Positions 10,251-20,836 of a stretch of 64,000 bases of DNA are shown here, piece after piece; the stretch's first letter is position 1; every line of letters begins with the position of its first letter. The stretch comes from Tritrichomonas musculus (lineage: Eukaryota; Parabasalia; Tritrichomonadida; Tritrichomonadidae). The notes below the pieces were generated by a model. It had not been told where the DNA came from. It worked only from the letters and a program-made list of their open reading frames with translations, and made no database searches. The translations under genes and the position numbers were made by a program. The stretch lies in contig JAPFFF010000003.1 of the NCBI GenBank assembly GCA_039105265.1, forward strand, positions 7,936,001-8,000,000. Direction: 5' to 3'.

Positions 10251-12002
10251 TTATATTAATAAGCATAAAGAAATTGGCTCTTTTAAATTTTCAAATAATG
10301 TGAATCCCATCACAAAAGGTTTTAAATTTAGTAAAGGAAAATATCTCTGTTCATTACATTTCAAACTTTCATCAACATAAAATCCATTATTCATCATAGT
10401 TGATTTCAAAAAGTCAAAGATGTTCTTATATCCGAGTCTGGCTGCAACTTGAAGCGGAGTCTCATCTTGTGAAGATTTTGCATTTAAATCAAAAATATTC
10501 AAAGAAACCAAGTATTTCACAACATCGAAATGAGATTGTCGAGTTGCCAAATGCAGCGCGTTTTCGCCTGATTTTTCAACAATCTGGAAGATGTCAACAG
10601 ATCCTTTTTCTGTATTTAAGTAATAATTATTGATAAAATATTCAACCATCTCAAGATTTCCCACATAACAAGACAATAGAAAAGGAGTTGTTTTATAAAA
10701 AAGATTCCAATCTGGTTGAATTTGTTTCAATGATAACAGATATTTTGCATTTTCATTATTTCGAGTCTGGATTGCATAAACGAGAGGATTAATCATTGAA
10801 GTATTGTCATTTGAGTTTGAAGCGCCGGTTAGATTGAAATCAATCTCATCAAAAATTGTCAAAAATTTTAAGAAAAAAATGTCAGAATTTCCAGCACTTA
10901 ATAAAACTTGCTCATTTATTCTACTTTTTAATTCATTTAGTCTATAAATATCAGTATCAGAAAGATATGAATTCTCTTTTATTTGTAACAAATAGTTGTA
11001 TTCTTCACTTATTTCTAAGATGTGGTTTTCGAAGAATAAATAATTGCTATAAAAAATAGACGTCAGAAAATCCTTGTTCTCAATTTTAACGTCATGAAAC
11101 TCAATCAAATATTCTGACAGTTCATATCTATGGAATATTATTGACAACGACAATATCTCACTCATATCTTGTTGTACATCGGAATGAGCAATTGCTTTCT
11201 CTGCCAAATGGATGATTTCATTGTCGCCGCCACAAATTGCGTATTTCAGAAACAAAGTCGAAAACGAAGCCTCATTCATTAACAAAAACTTGAATATTTT
11301 AAAAGAGCAATGAAAAGCAGCATATTCAATTAAATAAATGTCATGTTTTTTCAAATATTTATTCAATTCAGAGTAAGTCAGGCGAATTTTGTGATTTTGA
11401 ATGTTGATGTTATTTTTTGAGAGAATTGATTGAAATTTTTCAATGTCATCATTTTGAATTGAAACTGATAGAATATCTGTGTTGCCTGATTGTAATCGTG
11501 GATCATCTCCTATTGAATCGTTCGTAAAGTATTCAATTATACTCAAATATTTGGGAGCTTGTTTCAATTCTTTCATAAAAGTCGGATATTGTGAACTTAA
11601 GCATTGAATTTCTGGATAAAAAAATGCTAAGTTTAAATTTTTTATTCCATAAAATGTTACAATATCTTCAATTGAAATTAATCCGTCTTTGAGAAGTTTG
11701 AGGTGAATTTCTTTCCGTTTAAAAAGTGTCATTATTTCTCTTTTATTGAAGTTTTCTTTTACTACAGGAATTAAAACATCGATCAATTTGAAAAAAGATA
11801 GTATTTGTTTTCGTCGGAATTTGAAAAATATATTGATGTTTTTCATTAGGATTTTCATGCCCTCTCTGTCTTGATATAATTTCGATGATTTTATGATATC
11901 AATTGTTGCATCAAAAGTACTCTCGTTTAAATCTGAAAGATGTTTTTGTATTGAAGTTATTTCTTTGATATGATTTTGATTGGTTTTTAAATAACTAATC
12001 AT
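10251..12002 (-). CDS. Ankyrin-repeat protein of the long trichomonad type
   Basis: 583 residues. The first ~390 are largely helical and degenerate, resembling the N-terminal region found in many trichomonad and amoebal ankyrin proteins (HDIYLIEYAAFHCSFKIFKFLLMN near 215-240 is a divergent repeat). Clear ankyrin repeats cover about 400-530: NPLVYAIQTRNNENAKYLL, TPFLLSCYVGNLEMVEYFI, ENALHLATRQSHFDVVKYLV and TPLQVAARLGYKNIFDFLK. No signal peptide or membrane segment, so it is probably a cytosolic scaffold of unknown partner. The family is hugely expanded in trichomonads. Confidence 0.82.
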   Translation of the reverse strand: MISYLKTNQNHIKEITSIQKHLSDLNESTFDATIDIIKSSKLYQDREGMKILMKNINIFFKFRRKQILSFFKLIDVLIPVVKENFNKREIMTLFKRKEIHLKLLKDGLISIEDIVTFYGIKNLNLAFFYPEIQCLSSQYPTFMKELKQAPKYLSIIEYFTNDSIGDDPRLQSGNTDILSVSIQNDDIEKFQSILSKNNINIQNHKIRLTYSELNKYLKKHDIYLIEYAAFHCSFKIFKFLLMNEASFSTLFLKYAICGGDNEIIHLAEKAIAHSDVQQDMSEILSLSIIFHRYELSEYLIEFHDVKIENKDFLTSIFYSNYLFFENHILEISEEYNYLLQIKENSYLSDTDIYRLNELKSRINEQVLLSAGNSDIFFLKFLTIFDEIDFNLTGASNSNDNTSMINPLVYAIQTRNNENAKYLLSLKQIQPDWNLFYKTTPFLLSCYVGNLEMVEYFINNYYLNTEKGSVDIFQIVEKSGENALHLATRQSHFDVVKYLVSLNIFDLNAKSSQDETPLQVAARLGYKNIFDFLKSTMMNNGFYVDESLKCNEQRYFPLLNLKPFVMGFTLFENLKEPISLCLLI

Positions 12003-12192
12003 AGTTTCCTATGTATAAATTTTTGACAATTTAATTAAAGAACTTTTGATTTATCTTATTGAAATTAACTTGAAATATTAGCGAAACTTTTTCAATTATT
12101 TTTTAAGGTAGTTCTCAATAAATTGAATACTTCCCGAAAAATGATTTAATGAAACAATAATTAAGATAAATAATGCAAAATTGTTTATTTTA

Positions 12193-12291
12193 AAGATCAC
12201 TAACTTAATTAAAGAAATATTGAGTAGGATTTCTTTGGTCCTAGAAGCAAATAAGTCCTACTAATTTCTTTAATTAATAGTTAGGGATCTT
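12193..12291. repeat. Imperfect 99-bp palindrome at the 3' end of a small gene
   Basis: Arms 12193-12229 and 12256-12291 pair over about 36 bases with a few mismatches around a 26-base loop. The right arm runs into the TAA stop of the minus-strand gene ending at 12290. It could be a tiny foldback transposon or a structure at the mRNA 3' end. Confidence 0.8.
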
Positions 12292-12562
12292 ATAGAAAAT
12301 CATAATCAGAATCAAATTCGAATTTTGAATAATTAGGTTCATCTCTGAATTTAAAATGAAAATTATTTTGATCAAATTGATCGATAATGTTGCCTGATTC
12401 ATCAGTCGGAACAATTAGTGAAACAAGATCTCGAATTTCTTCCCAATTTCGATCAAACCATTGAAGAAGAAGTTTTTTCTTTCTTTTCTCATCACGCGTC
12501 GGTGGTGCAATTTCAGGTCTTCTTGAAACAATTTGAGTTGGTATTTCAATGAGGTGGTCCAT
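12290..12562 (-). CDS. Small hypothetical acidic protein
   Basis: 90 residues with a basic N-terminal half (DEKRKKKLLLQWFDRNWEEI) and an acidic, aromatic C-terminus ending FDSDYDFL. It is not recognised. A TCACA initiator-like match lies about 25 bases upstream on the minus strand, and codon use looks like a real gene. No signal peptide or membrane segment. Confidence 0.5.
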   Translation of the reverse strand: MDHLIEIPTQIVSRRPEIAPPTRDEKRKKKLLLQWFDRNWEEIRDLVSLIVPTDESGNIIDQFDQNNFHFKFRDEPNYSKFEFDSDYDFL

Positions 12563-13420
12563 CGTAATTTCTTCAAAAAGAAATGTTGTGAAGAAGCTTG
12601 TTTTATAGTAAAAAAGTGCAACAAAAAATGAAATAAATTATAATTATCTTTAAAAAAAAGAAAAATTTTTTTTAAATTATAATATATATTACTTAATTAG
12701 ATTTTTTTATAATTATTATTAAAATATTATAAGGTATATCCCTTTCTATAACAAAATGGTAGGGGGTTTCCTTTGGTAGGTAGGTTTTTCTTTAGACTAT
12801 ATATCTTAAAAATTACAAATTCATGCCCAAGGTAATGGTAATTTTGGCTTTATCAACAAGTAAAGGGATATTTGGCAGCAAATTAGTAATCAACGAGCAA
12901 TATAAGAAATCAACGAGTAATGATCTAAAAATGTTTATTCATGAAGAAATAAGCGAAAATAAATATGAAAACGATTATTTTTAATTCAATTTATAAAATT
13001 TTATTTTTAAAAAAGTAAAGTGTTCTCCTTTCCAAACCGACGTTCTCGTCCCAAACTGACTCTACTATAATTTCATCAAGTGAAATTTTAATTATATTGA
13101 AAAGTAGAGTAGGTGAAACTCTCTCAGAAAAAAACAAGCTTTTTGAAAATAAAATCTCCTTGAGTTGCATTTACTCTTGAATAGTTTTGATTCATATAAA
13201 ATTTTCAAAATAAAAATCATATATTATTGTAATATCCAATATATTTGAAAATTTGGGGAAATCAATATTTAATTCAAAAAGTGGATATAAAAATTTTTTG
13301 TTTTTAAAATTTTGAGAGAATTATGATGACATTAAATTTAATATTTGTCAGAGTTTGATTAAAAATCAAATTCAATTTGAAGAATTCGAAAGTAAAAAAA
13401 TTATGCAATAATAAAATACT
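12563..13420. other. Intergenic upstream of ribosomal protein P1
   Basis: AT-rich. Contains TTCAAAAAGTGG at 13273 and a weakly inverted pair around 12732-12748 / 12865-12880. No gene seen. Confidence 0.5.
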
Positions 13421-13427
13421 TCATTTT
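13421..13427 (+). promoter_or_regulatory. Initiator-like element of the P1 gene
   Basis: TCATTTT lies 18 bases before the ATG at 13445 and fits the trichomonad initiator. Confidence 0.5.
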
Positions 13428-13444
13428 TATTTTTGGTATTTAAG

Positions 13445-13765
13445 ATGGCATCACCTGAACTTTCATGCGTTTATGCAGCACTTATTTTAAATGATGACAA
13501 TGTTGAAATCACTTCTGAAAAAATCAATAAACTTCTCAATGCGGCAGGTGTCAAAATCGAATATTTTTGGGTTGATATCTTTTCAGAATATTTCAAAACA
13601 CATGACATATCAGAACTAATCAAAAAAACAAATCTCGGAGGCTACTCAGCAGCAGAATCAGCAGGTCAAGAAAATTCGGAAACACAAAAAGAAGAACAAA
13701 AGGAAGAAAAGAAAGATGAAGAAGAAGAAATCGAAATGGGAGGATTTGATGATCTTTTTGGTTAA
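13445..13765 (+). CDS. 60S acidic ribosomal protein P1
   Basis: 106 residues from ATG at 13445; the frame extends four codons upstream but only from a TTG. The N-terminal helical domain (MASPELSCVYAALILNDDNVEITSEKINKLLNAAG) is the P1 dimerisation domain. A charged Gln/Glu/Lys hinge covers about 70-95. The end EEEIEMGGFDDLFG is a divergent form of the conserved acidic stalk tail that recruits translation factors to the ribosome. As usual, it should dimerise with P2 on P0. A gene for another translation factor follows about 450 bases downstream on the same strand. The stop runs into TAAAA. Confidence 0.92.
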   Translation: MASPELSCVYAALILNDDNVEITSEKINKLLNAAGVKIEYFWVDIFSEYFKTHDISELIKKTNLGGYSAAESAGQENSETQKEEQKEEKKDEEEEIEMGGFDDLFG

Positions 13766-14159
13766 AAAAAACTTTAATCTTCTTTTAATTAAATTAAATA
13801 AAATCAAAGACATTTTTTTTTAATTATAAAAATTAATTTTTAAATGATTATCATTTCAACTAAATAGAATGATCTTTTAATTCTTTGAAGTCTTTGTCAT
13901 ATTTTGAATAATAATGATTCAAACAGTGATTTTAAGTGATGCAAATGATGATTTCTAGTGATATAAATAGTGATTCCACTCAAAGGGTAGCCTATTTGAG
14001 CTTTAAATGAAAAAAGGATTTGTGATTTTTTTAAATTAGTGAAGTTAATTTTCAATATATCATTGTTAAATATAACATTTATGAAAAGAGAAACTTTATG
14101 TTCTTATTCTTGATTAAATTGTAGATGATAACCTTATTTTAATTCATTTTTCAGTTTTA
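13766..14159. other. Intergenic between P1 and the eEF1B-like gene
   Basis: AT-rich, no gene. TTCAAAAAGTT follows at 14160. Confidence 0.5.
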
Positions 14160-14220
14160 TTCAAAAAGTTCAAAAAAAATAAATTTCAAAGGAGAACGGA
14201 AAAAATTTTCAATTATAAAA

Positions 14221-14505
14221 ATGAAAGCTCTTTATGAAAATTATCCAATCCTTATTGACATCTGCCCAGTTGATATAGATGTTGATCTTGACAAGCTTGA
14301 AGCTAAGATTCGTGATAAAAAATTTGACGGAATTCAGTGGGGAAGATCACAACGCCAAGAAAGATTTCATAACTTTTTTATACTTCAATTTAAAGTCATA
14401 GTTGCAAATGATAAAGTTGATTTAGATGATTTTCTGGAATTATTAGAAGAAGATGAAGAAATATCAAAAGTCGAAATTGAGGCAGGAGGTGTTAAATTGA
14501 TTTAA
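14221..14505 (+). CDS. Single-domain eEF1B (EF-1 beta/delta) guanine-exchange protein
   Basis: 94 residues that match just the C-terminal exchange domain of eEF1B: YPILIDICPVDIDVDLDKLEAKIR, DGIQWGRSQ, FKVIVANDKVDLDDFLELLEEDEEISKVEIEAG. This domain opens eEF1A to release GDP. The usual N-terminal GST-like or acidic segment (over 100 residues) is missing, so the protein is as short as archaeal aEF1B. The KxxGYGIKKL-like segment that follows the conserved tryptophan is replaced by RQERFHNFFI, so it is divergent. It could be a paralogue or a truncated gene. The frame is open upstream to about 14143 without an ATG. Confidence 0.75.
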   Translation: MKALYENYPILIDICPVDIDVDLDKLEAKIRDKKFDGIQWGRSQRQERFHNFFILQFKVIVANDKVDLDDFLELLEEDEEISKVEIEAGGVKLI

Positions 14506-16379
14506 ATATGCTATCAAAATGCAGTATTTTTGCAAAATTTTAAATCAAAACTATTTTCATTATAAAAACAAATTATTAATTATCTATTCTTCTAAGACTA
14601 ATCCATAACTATAGCTTTTGAAAAAAAAGATGCTTTTTTGAGAGTTATGGCAAATAAAACCTCTGATTTATAACTGTTTAAATATATTTTAAAGTAATAA
14701 ATGTAAATTTTTTAATCTATATTTCAAGTATACTAGAATTTTAAATAGTATAAAAATAAGATAAATTTATTTTTTTAAGTAAAGACGATAAATCAGAAAT
14801 TTTTTTAGATTTTCTAATAAATCTATCAACTTTTTAAAATATAATTCAATATTTGAATTTCCACAATATTTCTATTGTTTAATAAAAATAGGAAGAGCAT
14901 AATTGCAAAAGCATATAAAAAATATTAAAAAAAAAAAAACTCTTTCACAAAAAGTTTGATCTTTTATAAAATAAAAAATATTCAAAAAGCCATTTTATTT
15001 TTATAATCTTTTCAATTTCAAAATCAAATACTACTCAATTGGACTCCAAATCTTTTCAATTTTAAAAAATAATATGTACGTTTACATTGAAAAAGTAAAA
15101 ACTTTAATTCCATTTATTAAAAAATTGAGCCATCAATATCAGACAAAATTCATATATATTTTTTATTAAAATGCGGAGAAAAAGATGATCAGAAAATGTC
15201 CTCAATATCATCAGCCAATTTTCCATTCAAAATATCATCAATTCACATGAATGTGAATAATGATAATTTTCAATTCAAGTAAATATATGATATATTCATG
15301 AAATATATAGTATACCTTATTAATATCGGAGAGAGAAAATGATTAGATTAGTGAAATATTGCCCTTTTAAATTGAGCGAAATCCGTTATAAAAAAAATAT
15401 TCCACTACTCTCTTTTTTGTCAATTAAAATGGAATAAATCAATTAAACAAAAGTTAATCGTTTTTTCTCTCCTTATCTTTCTTTCAGAAGATACTCATTC
15501 TTCATTTTATACGCAATTTGAACAAATTATTTTGAATTAATAAACAAATCATATATATTATCATTTTCACCTCTTTTTCATTATATTTTCCTTCTTCTTT
15601 TTCATTATTTCAAAAGTTTTGATTTTTCATTATTGACTGATTTGATTTCAATTAAAAAGTATGGTTTTATAATCACTGGTTTCAAATTTTTTCAAAAAAA
15701 TTCTTTCATGGAATAGCTTAAATAAGGTATTACATAAGAAAACCGTTTTAATCGATAATGATATTTATTATCGGATAGTATTTGTTATTCAACTCTACTC
15801 CTGATAATCTAGATAAGCATCCCTGAAAAATGAAAAAGTAGTATATGAATGATTCTTCTCAAGTGCCCTTATTTAAATGCATAAGAAATATGATAAAATT
15901 TTTCTCGTCATATTAGGTCAAATAAATGATCGTAATAGGTGATTAAACAAACAAAGTATTGTCAATTTTCTGTATTCAGCTTCGAATTGAGAAAATTCCT
16001 GCCAATTGGTTAAATTAAAGACTACTCCTTTATTATATTAAGATTTTTATAAAATATTCATGAAATGGTGTTTTATTCCAAAATTAAAAAATAAAGGAAG
16101 AATTGAGTCCTTTGAAAAAATGGGGTAGGTATAAACCATTCCCCAACAATTGTTCATATTCTCTAATTAATCCACAGTTTAAAAATAGTGAAAATTTCAT
16201 TTAGCCCCAATTTTTAGAAAATATGCAATTTTGGAGGGCTAATAAATCAACTATATCTTGAGAGGAAAAAAAAAAATTGAAATAAATTTACCCAAAATCA
16301 ATATTGTTGATTCGTCACCTTTGAAATCTTCATGAGAACTACCAAAAATAAAAATAAATTGAATTCAAATTCTATTGCT
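14506..16379. other. Long AT-rich intergenic region
   Basis: 1.9 kb without a supportable gene, only short open frames. No terminal inverted repeat pair was found. Confidence 0.5.
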
Positions 16380-16389
16380 AATTTTTGGA

Positions 16390-17435
16390 TGGAGGAATGA
16401 GTATGGATGAAATAAAAAAGTTTAATGATTTGATTGAAAACAATGGATTGGTAGTATTTTATACAAATAAAATGCTAGATGATTATAATGATCTAATTTA
16501 ACGAAAAGATCTAATTGCTTAAGACTTAGCTGAAGGAGTGCTAAGCCTGCTAACCAATACCACAATGATTAACAACATTTTAAAAAAGCAGTTAACCAAA
16601 AAGGAAATTTATAAACTCAGGAGCTTGGAACCTTTTCGAGATACCTCCATATAGAAATAAGTTCTGAAAATGGTGAACTTTAACCAAAATAACAGTTTGG
16701 AAGAGATATCAAACATTATTATATACATTAAATAGCATTTGCTTCACAATTGACGAACATTTTAAAAAATAGGCAGAACAGTGCCCCTTGATATTAATTG
16801 CGTGCAAAAAATATGCATGAAGGTTCTCGAAAAACACCGAAATGAGAATTCTTAAATAAATTATTATGTCTTCTTAAATAATATTGATTCTCAAAAACTT
16901 AGCCCATTTATAAATATTAGTGTTATAGAATTAATTATGTAAAAAAACTTAATGATCAGGTATCATGTTTAGTAAGCTTCAAACAAATTAAACAGCAGAA
17001 CTTTTAAATGAAAAATGCATTGGCATTATAAAAAGAAAATCCCGCATGCCATACAGCCATGGTATTCTCAAAAATAATTTAAATATCAAATATTGATGAT
17101 CCTCCAGATATGAAAATTGATTTAAGTTATAGTAATATAATGCCGAAATTATCCAAAATAACAATTCAAGCAAAAAACTATAAAGATCTCCAAAAAAGTG
17201 TAATAGAGTTATTTGAAAACATACAATCTGTCGATCTTGGAAACGATTATGAGCCATTAGCAATACATGAGAATTGCAGGGAAATGGCACGCTTTGTTAA
17301 CTGCGGGGCTAAGAGATAGAAAAGAATTCACTATTGTTCAATATGCGGCTCTACAAAGCACAATAATAAAACATGTCTTTATAGAACAAAAGAATTCATT
17401 AGAAAGAAATGCAGAAGAAGAATATGAAAAATAGA
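16390..17435 (+). pseudogene. Mutator-like transposase remnant 1 (zinc knuckle)
   Basis: The best-preserved part is 17110-17435. It reads MKIDLSYSNIMPKLSK through GAKR, then an in-frame TAG (17317-17319), then HYCSICGSTKHNNKTC. The latter is a CX2CX4HX4C zinc knuckle of the kind that ends MULE transposases. Stops and frameshifts litter the upstream 700 bases. A second, clearly related copy lies at 22683-23880 and shares this stop. The catalytic region is not recognisable here. MULE origin is inferred from the knuckle and from the upstream part of copy 2. Confidence 0.55.
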
Positions 17436-18328
17436 TAATAATGTCCAAATAAAGAAAGTGGGAAATGATGTAGAATTGTTTTTTGATTAACCAAGGAATG
17501 ATAATAATCATTACTTCTTCAGACATAGAAAAAATATAATGTTTTTAGATGTCAAATGAATATATCAATATAAATGAAGTTATCCATAAAAATAACTGAG
17601 AAGTAGTCTTGTTAAATATGTATGATAAAGAGAAAAAAAAAATATCTGGCAATAAAAGACTTCAATTTTTAAAAAAAAAAAAATTTAAAAAGAATATAAG
17701 CTTGTTATTTCCAGAATCAATATCAAAAACGTTACTTTTTTGCATTTTATACTTTATCATCATTTTAAAAATCCAATATCGAGATTATCAATTATCATTA
17801 TATCAGATATGAAATGTGATATGATATAACGAGATCTCGAGATCTAAAATATGTTTATCTTTTTTTATGAATCGCATTTCTGATTGTAAAATATATAAAA
17901 ATAAATAACGCAATGTATTGATGTCTATTTTAAGATTAAAATCAAAAAAATCTTTTTTATGACATATCTCATAAAATTAATCAAAAGTTTAATTGAAATT
18001 TCTGATATCAAAAGCAGAGAATAAAAATTCTCGATCTCTGATATAGATCTCGAGAATCAGTGCATGTTTATTTATTGAAATTAGAAAGAAAATCAATCAT
18101 CGATTTCTGGAATCAGAAAATAACAAGCCTTCCAGAATACTAAGAAGATTGTAAAAAGTTAATAACTTTCTTAATTATTTAATAGAATTTGAAAAATTAG
18201 AATATTAATTCAGATATTTAACGATTCTTTATTTAATTAATTAATTTGCCAATTGAAAAATACCGCATTTTCTCAAAAGTTCTTGTGGCTTCCTAAATAT
18301 GAAAATGAAAAGAGCCGTTATGAAGTTA
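17436..18328. other. Intergenic with hairpin-rich segments
   Basis: AT-rich. Local palindromes built on GAGATCTCGAGATCT (around 17831) and AGATCTCGAGAATCAG (around 18046). No gene seen. Confidence 0.5.
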
Positions 18329-18660
18329 AGCGAGATATTGTTTTGTAATTATGCTTTTTTGAATGAAAAAATTGACTTTGTTAACAACAGAAATTGCATC
18401 TCTCTTGTTCTCACATGTAAAAAGAATTGTTTCATCGGGATTATACGAAATTTCCAATTGTTCATCATATCTATCAATAGATTTGATATCAGCATAATCT
18501 ATTTTAATTGGGTTTATTTCATTTAAAAAGAATATCAAGTTATCAAAAATCATCAACCATTCCGATTTCTCTTCATCATAATATAATTCTTTAAGTTGCT
18601 CATTACTATATTTAACGGACCAAATCTTTGGAACTCGAATTGCAATGTTGTTGGCTTATT
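18326..18660 (-). CDS. VPS13-like protein, C-terminal PH-like segment (third frame)
   Basis: This frame picks up where the 18553-20730 frame loses homology. From about 18660 it reads IAIRVPKIWSVKYSNEQLKELYYDEEKSEWLMIFDNLIFF, then DYADIKSIDRYDEQLEIS and a helix DAISVVNKVNFFIQK. The first part matches the RxPR...Y motif near the end of VPS13 and the rest a PH-like fold, the normal VPS13 C-terminus. It therefore belongs to the same gene, separated by one frame change near 18650. Either the gene is decaying or the sequence has a one-base error. Confidence 0.55.
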
Positions 18661-20829
18661 TGGATATTTGTCAGATGTGTAAGAAATAATATCATCAATT
18701 CTGCCATTAAGGAAAGCACGTGGAATTCTTCTTGGGATTTCCAAAATTGAATCAAAACAAACTTTTGTTTTATTTTGTAAAAAATAATCGAAAAGCTTTG
18801 ATTCTTTTGGTGTTGTGAATATAAAATTGGCAAACATAGCAACTCCTTTGGAAAATGTGAACTGATTCATGTAAAAATAAGGAATTGTTTGAAAGAAATT
18901 TATAATTGGTGCTTCAACATTATACATATTTATTTCTTGAAAGTCAATTGTTAATACTCTTGAAAACGGAATCTTGAAATAAGAAAAATAGAAATCATCC
19001 TTATGACTAAATCGATATTTACGATATAATAAACAATTGGGAGTCAAATTTGCACAAATGTTATTAATTGAAAATTTTTTGGTTGAAAAAATATTAAATA
19101 AAAAATTATAATCGAATTTAAACTGCTTGAAATAACCTGAAATTTCTTTCATTAGGGCAATAAAATCTCCAATAAATTGAAAATCAATGTATAGTTGTAT
19201 TGGTGCCAATTTAATTGAAATATCTTCAAACATAAGTGTTTTAAGAGGATATTTTGATAAAATTTTTACATTAAGGAAAGGTGTCTCTTTTCCATGTAAA
19301 ACAACAGGAGAAAGTGAAGCTGAATACATATCATTAATAGCAAAACCTTCAATAGAAAAATCGATTTTATCATCAATATTTAACGATACTTTGGATAATT
19401 CTATAAGAAAAAGTTCATGCATTTCTGAATCAATGAATGATGCTTGAATTTCTGTCAAAAGAAGATTAAAATTCATTTTTGGCTGCTGATTATTATTATT
19501 ATTATTTATATTTTTATCATCAACAGATTTTGATGATTCATAAATAACAATTTTTTTATTGTCTCTATCAATATTTTCAACATCATAGAAAAAGTTTGTG
19601 TCATTTATTCTTTTTGAATGGCACGTTTCATCATATGATAATAAATGTCCTCTTGAATTAGAGCTAAATGAAACGATGCAATTATATTTATTTGTTAATT
19701 CGCCCGATAAAAATGGCTGTTCTTTTGCATATATTATTTTATCATATGGAGGAATAATCATTGGATGATACGTGAAATCATCAATTTGTTGCTGAAAAGT
19801 CTGGTGAGCATATATACTAATAGAAAGTTTATTTTCAATTGAGATATCAGAAGACAAAGTTGGATATGAAATATAACAACAATAACAGTTTTCTTCTTTT
19901 TTAACAACAAGTTTAATAAGAAGAAATTCAATTGAACTTGTTTTTCTATTGAGTCTAATGACTGAAGAGCCAAGATCAAATATGCAAAAGTCATTACAAT
20001 TTTGATAACCTTCGATATAGACGTCAAAAAGTCCTTTTTCATTGGAACCCAAAATTATATTATCTCCTTTATTACAGCGATTTTTATATTCTTGTAATTT
20101 ATTCCCATTTTTAAATTTAGCTGATAAAATAACTGATTCATTGACATCACTATGAACTTTTATAAATGGTCGAATAGTTATGTATGATGCTGGAATATCC
20201 AATGAACCTTCTAAATCACATTTTTGTTTTTCAATCAATAAAAACAGATTAATTTTATTGTTCTTCTTGTGTTGCAATGGAATTATTTGAGACAAATTGC
20301 CTATGTACTCGAATCTTGTGGAATTAACATTTGTTAATCCATCATATACAATTGGCAAATCGACTAAACATTCAAAATTCATTAATGATTTGGAACTATA
20401 GAATATAAAATCATTAACAAAATTATAGGTTATTTTCTTTGACATTTGAAGTGCTAAAGGCAATGATGAAGAGTTTCGTATAGCAAGTGGAGAATAAATT
20501 TTTAGAATAAAAAATTTTTTGTTTTTATGTTTTATCTCAAAACATTCGAAAACAACTTTACCAATTTGGTTTCCATTTTTCGTTAAGATTATCTCTTCTT
20601 TAAACTTTCCAATCTTTTTTGTAAGTAAAACTGTATCACAAAATCTATTTTCTCCGAAAAAAAAAATAAAATCTTGTTCTTTTTTAAAATCCTTTAAATA
20701 AGAAATATCATAAAATATTCCTGGTTTCAACCAAATCCTTGATATTTCATATATTGATAATCTTATATTAAAAGGTAAAAAATTTGCAATTGAAATATAT
20801 GGGAAAAAATTGATAGAGCAAATAGTATT
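18553..20829 (-). CDS. VPS13-like protein, VAB (adaptor-binding) and C-terminal region
   Basis: 725 residues are read from 20730, but the frame is open and homologous upstream to at least 20829 (SPY-like INFFPYISIANFLPFNIRLSIYEISRIWLKPG), so 20730 is not the true start. The first ~450 residues are a beta-rich region like the VPS13 adaptor-binding (SHR-BD/VAB) repeats. The rest resembles the VPS13 C-terminal domain (INMYNVEAPIINFFQTIPYFYMNQFTF). VPS13 proteins move lipids between membranes at contact sites. The frame goes wrong at about 18650, just before the RxPR motif. A Gln/Asn run (DDKNINNNNNNQQ) lies near residue 405. Confidence 0.6.
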   Translation of the reverse strand, partial: NTICSINFFPYISIANFLPFNIRLSIYEISRIWLKPGIFYDISYLKDFKKEQDFIFFFGENRFCDTVLLTKKIGKFKEEIILTKNGNQIGKVVFECFEIKHKNKKFFILKIYSPLAIRNSSSLPLALQMSKKITYNFVNDFIFYSSKSLMNFECLVDLPIVYDGLTNVNSTRFEYIGNLSQIIPLQHKKNNKINLFLLIEKQKCDLEGSLDIPASYITIRPFIKVHSDVNESVILSAKFKNGNKLQEYKNRCNKGDNIILGSNEKGLFDVYIEGYQNCNDFCIFDLGSSVIRLNRKTSSIEFLLIKLVVKKEENCYCCYISYPTLSSDISIENKLSISIYAHQTFQQQIDDFTYHPMIIPPYDKIIYAKEQPFLSGELTNKYNCIVSFSSNSRGHLLSYDETCHSKRINDTNFFYDVENIDRDNKKIVIYESSKSVDDKNINNNNNNQQPKMNFNLLLTEIQASFIDSEMHELFLIELSKVSLNIDDKIDFSIEGFAINDMYSASLSPVVLHGKETPFLNVKILSKYPLKTLMFEDISIKLAPIQLYIDFQFIGDFIALMKEISGYFKQFKFDYNFLFNIFSTKKFSINNICANLTPNCLLYRKYRFSHKDDFYFSYFKIPFSRVLTIDFQEINMYNVEAPIINFFQTIPYFYMNQFTFSKGVAMFANFIFTTPKESKLFDYFLQNKTKVCFDSILEIPRRIPRAFLNGRIDDIISYTSDKYPNKPTTLQFEFQRFGPLNIVMSNLKNYIMMKRNRNG

Positions 20830-20836
20830 TTCTGAA

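Noticed and set aside
12732-12880. Possible inverted-repeat element with GGTATATCCCTT ends
   Set aside because: End match is short and imperfect, with no matching target duplication.
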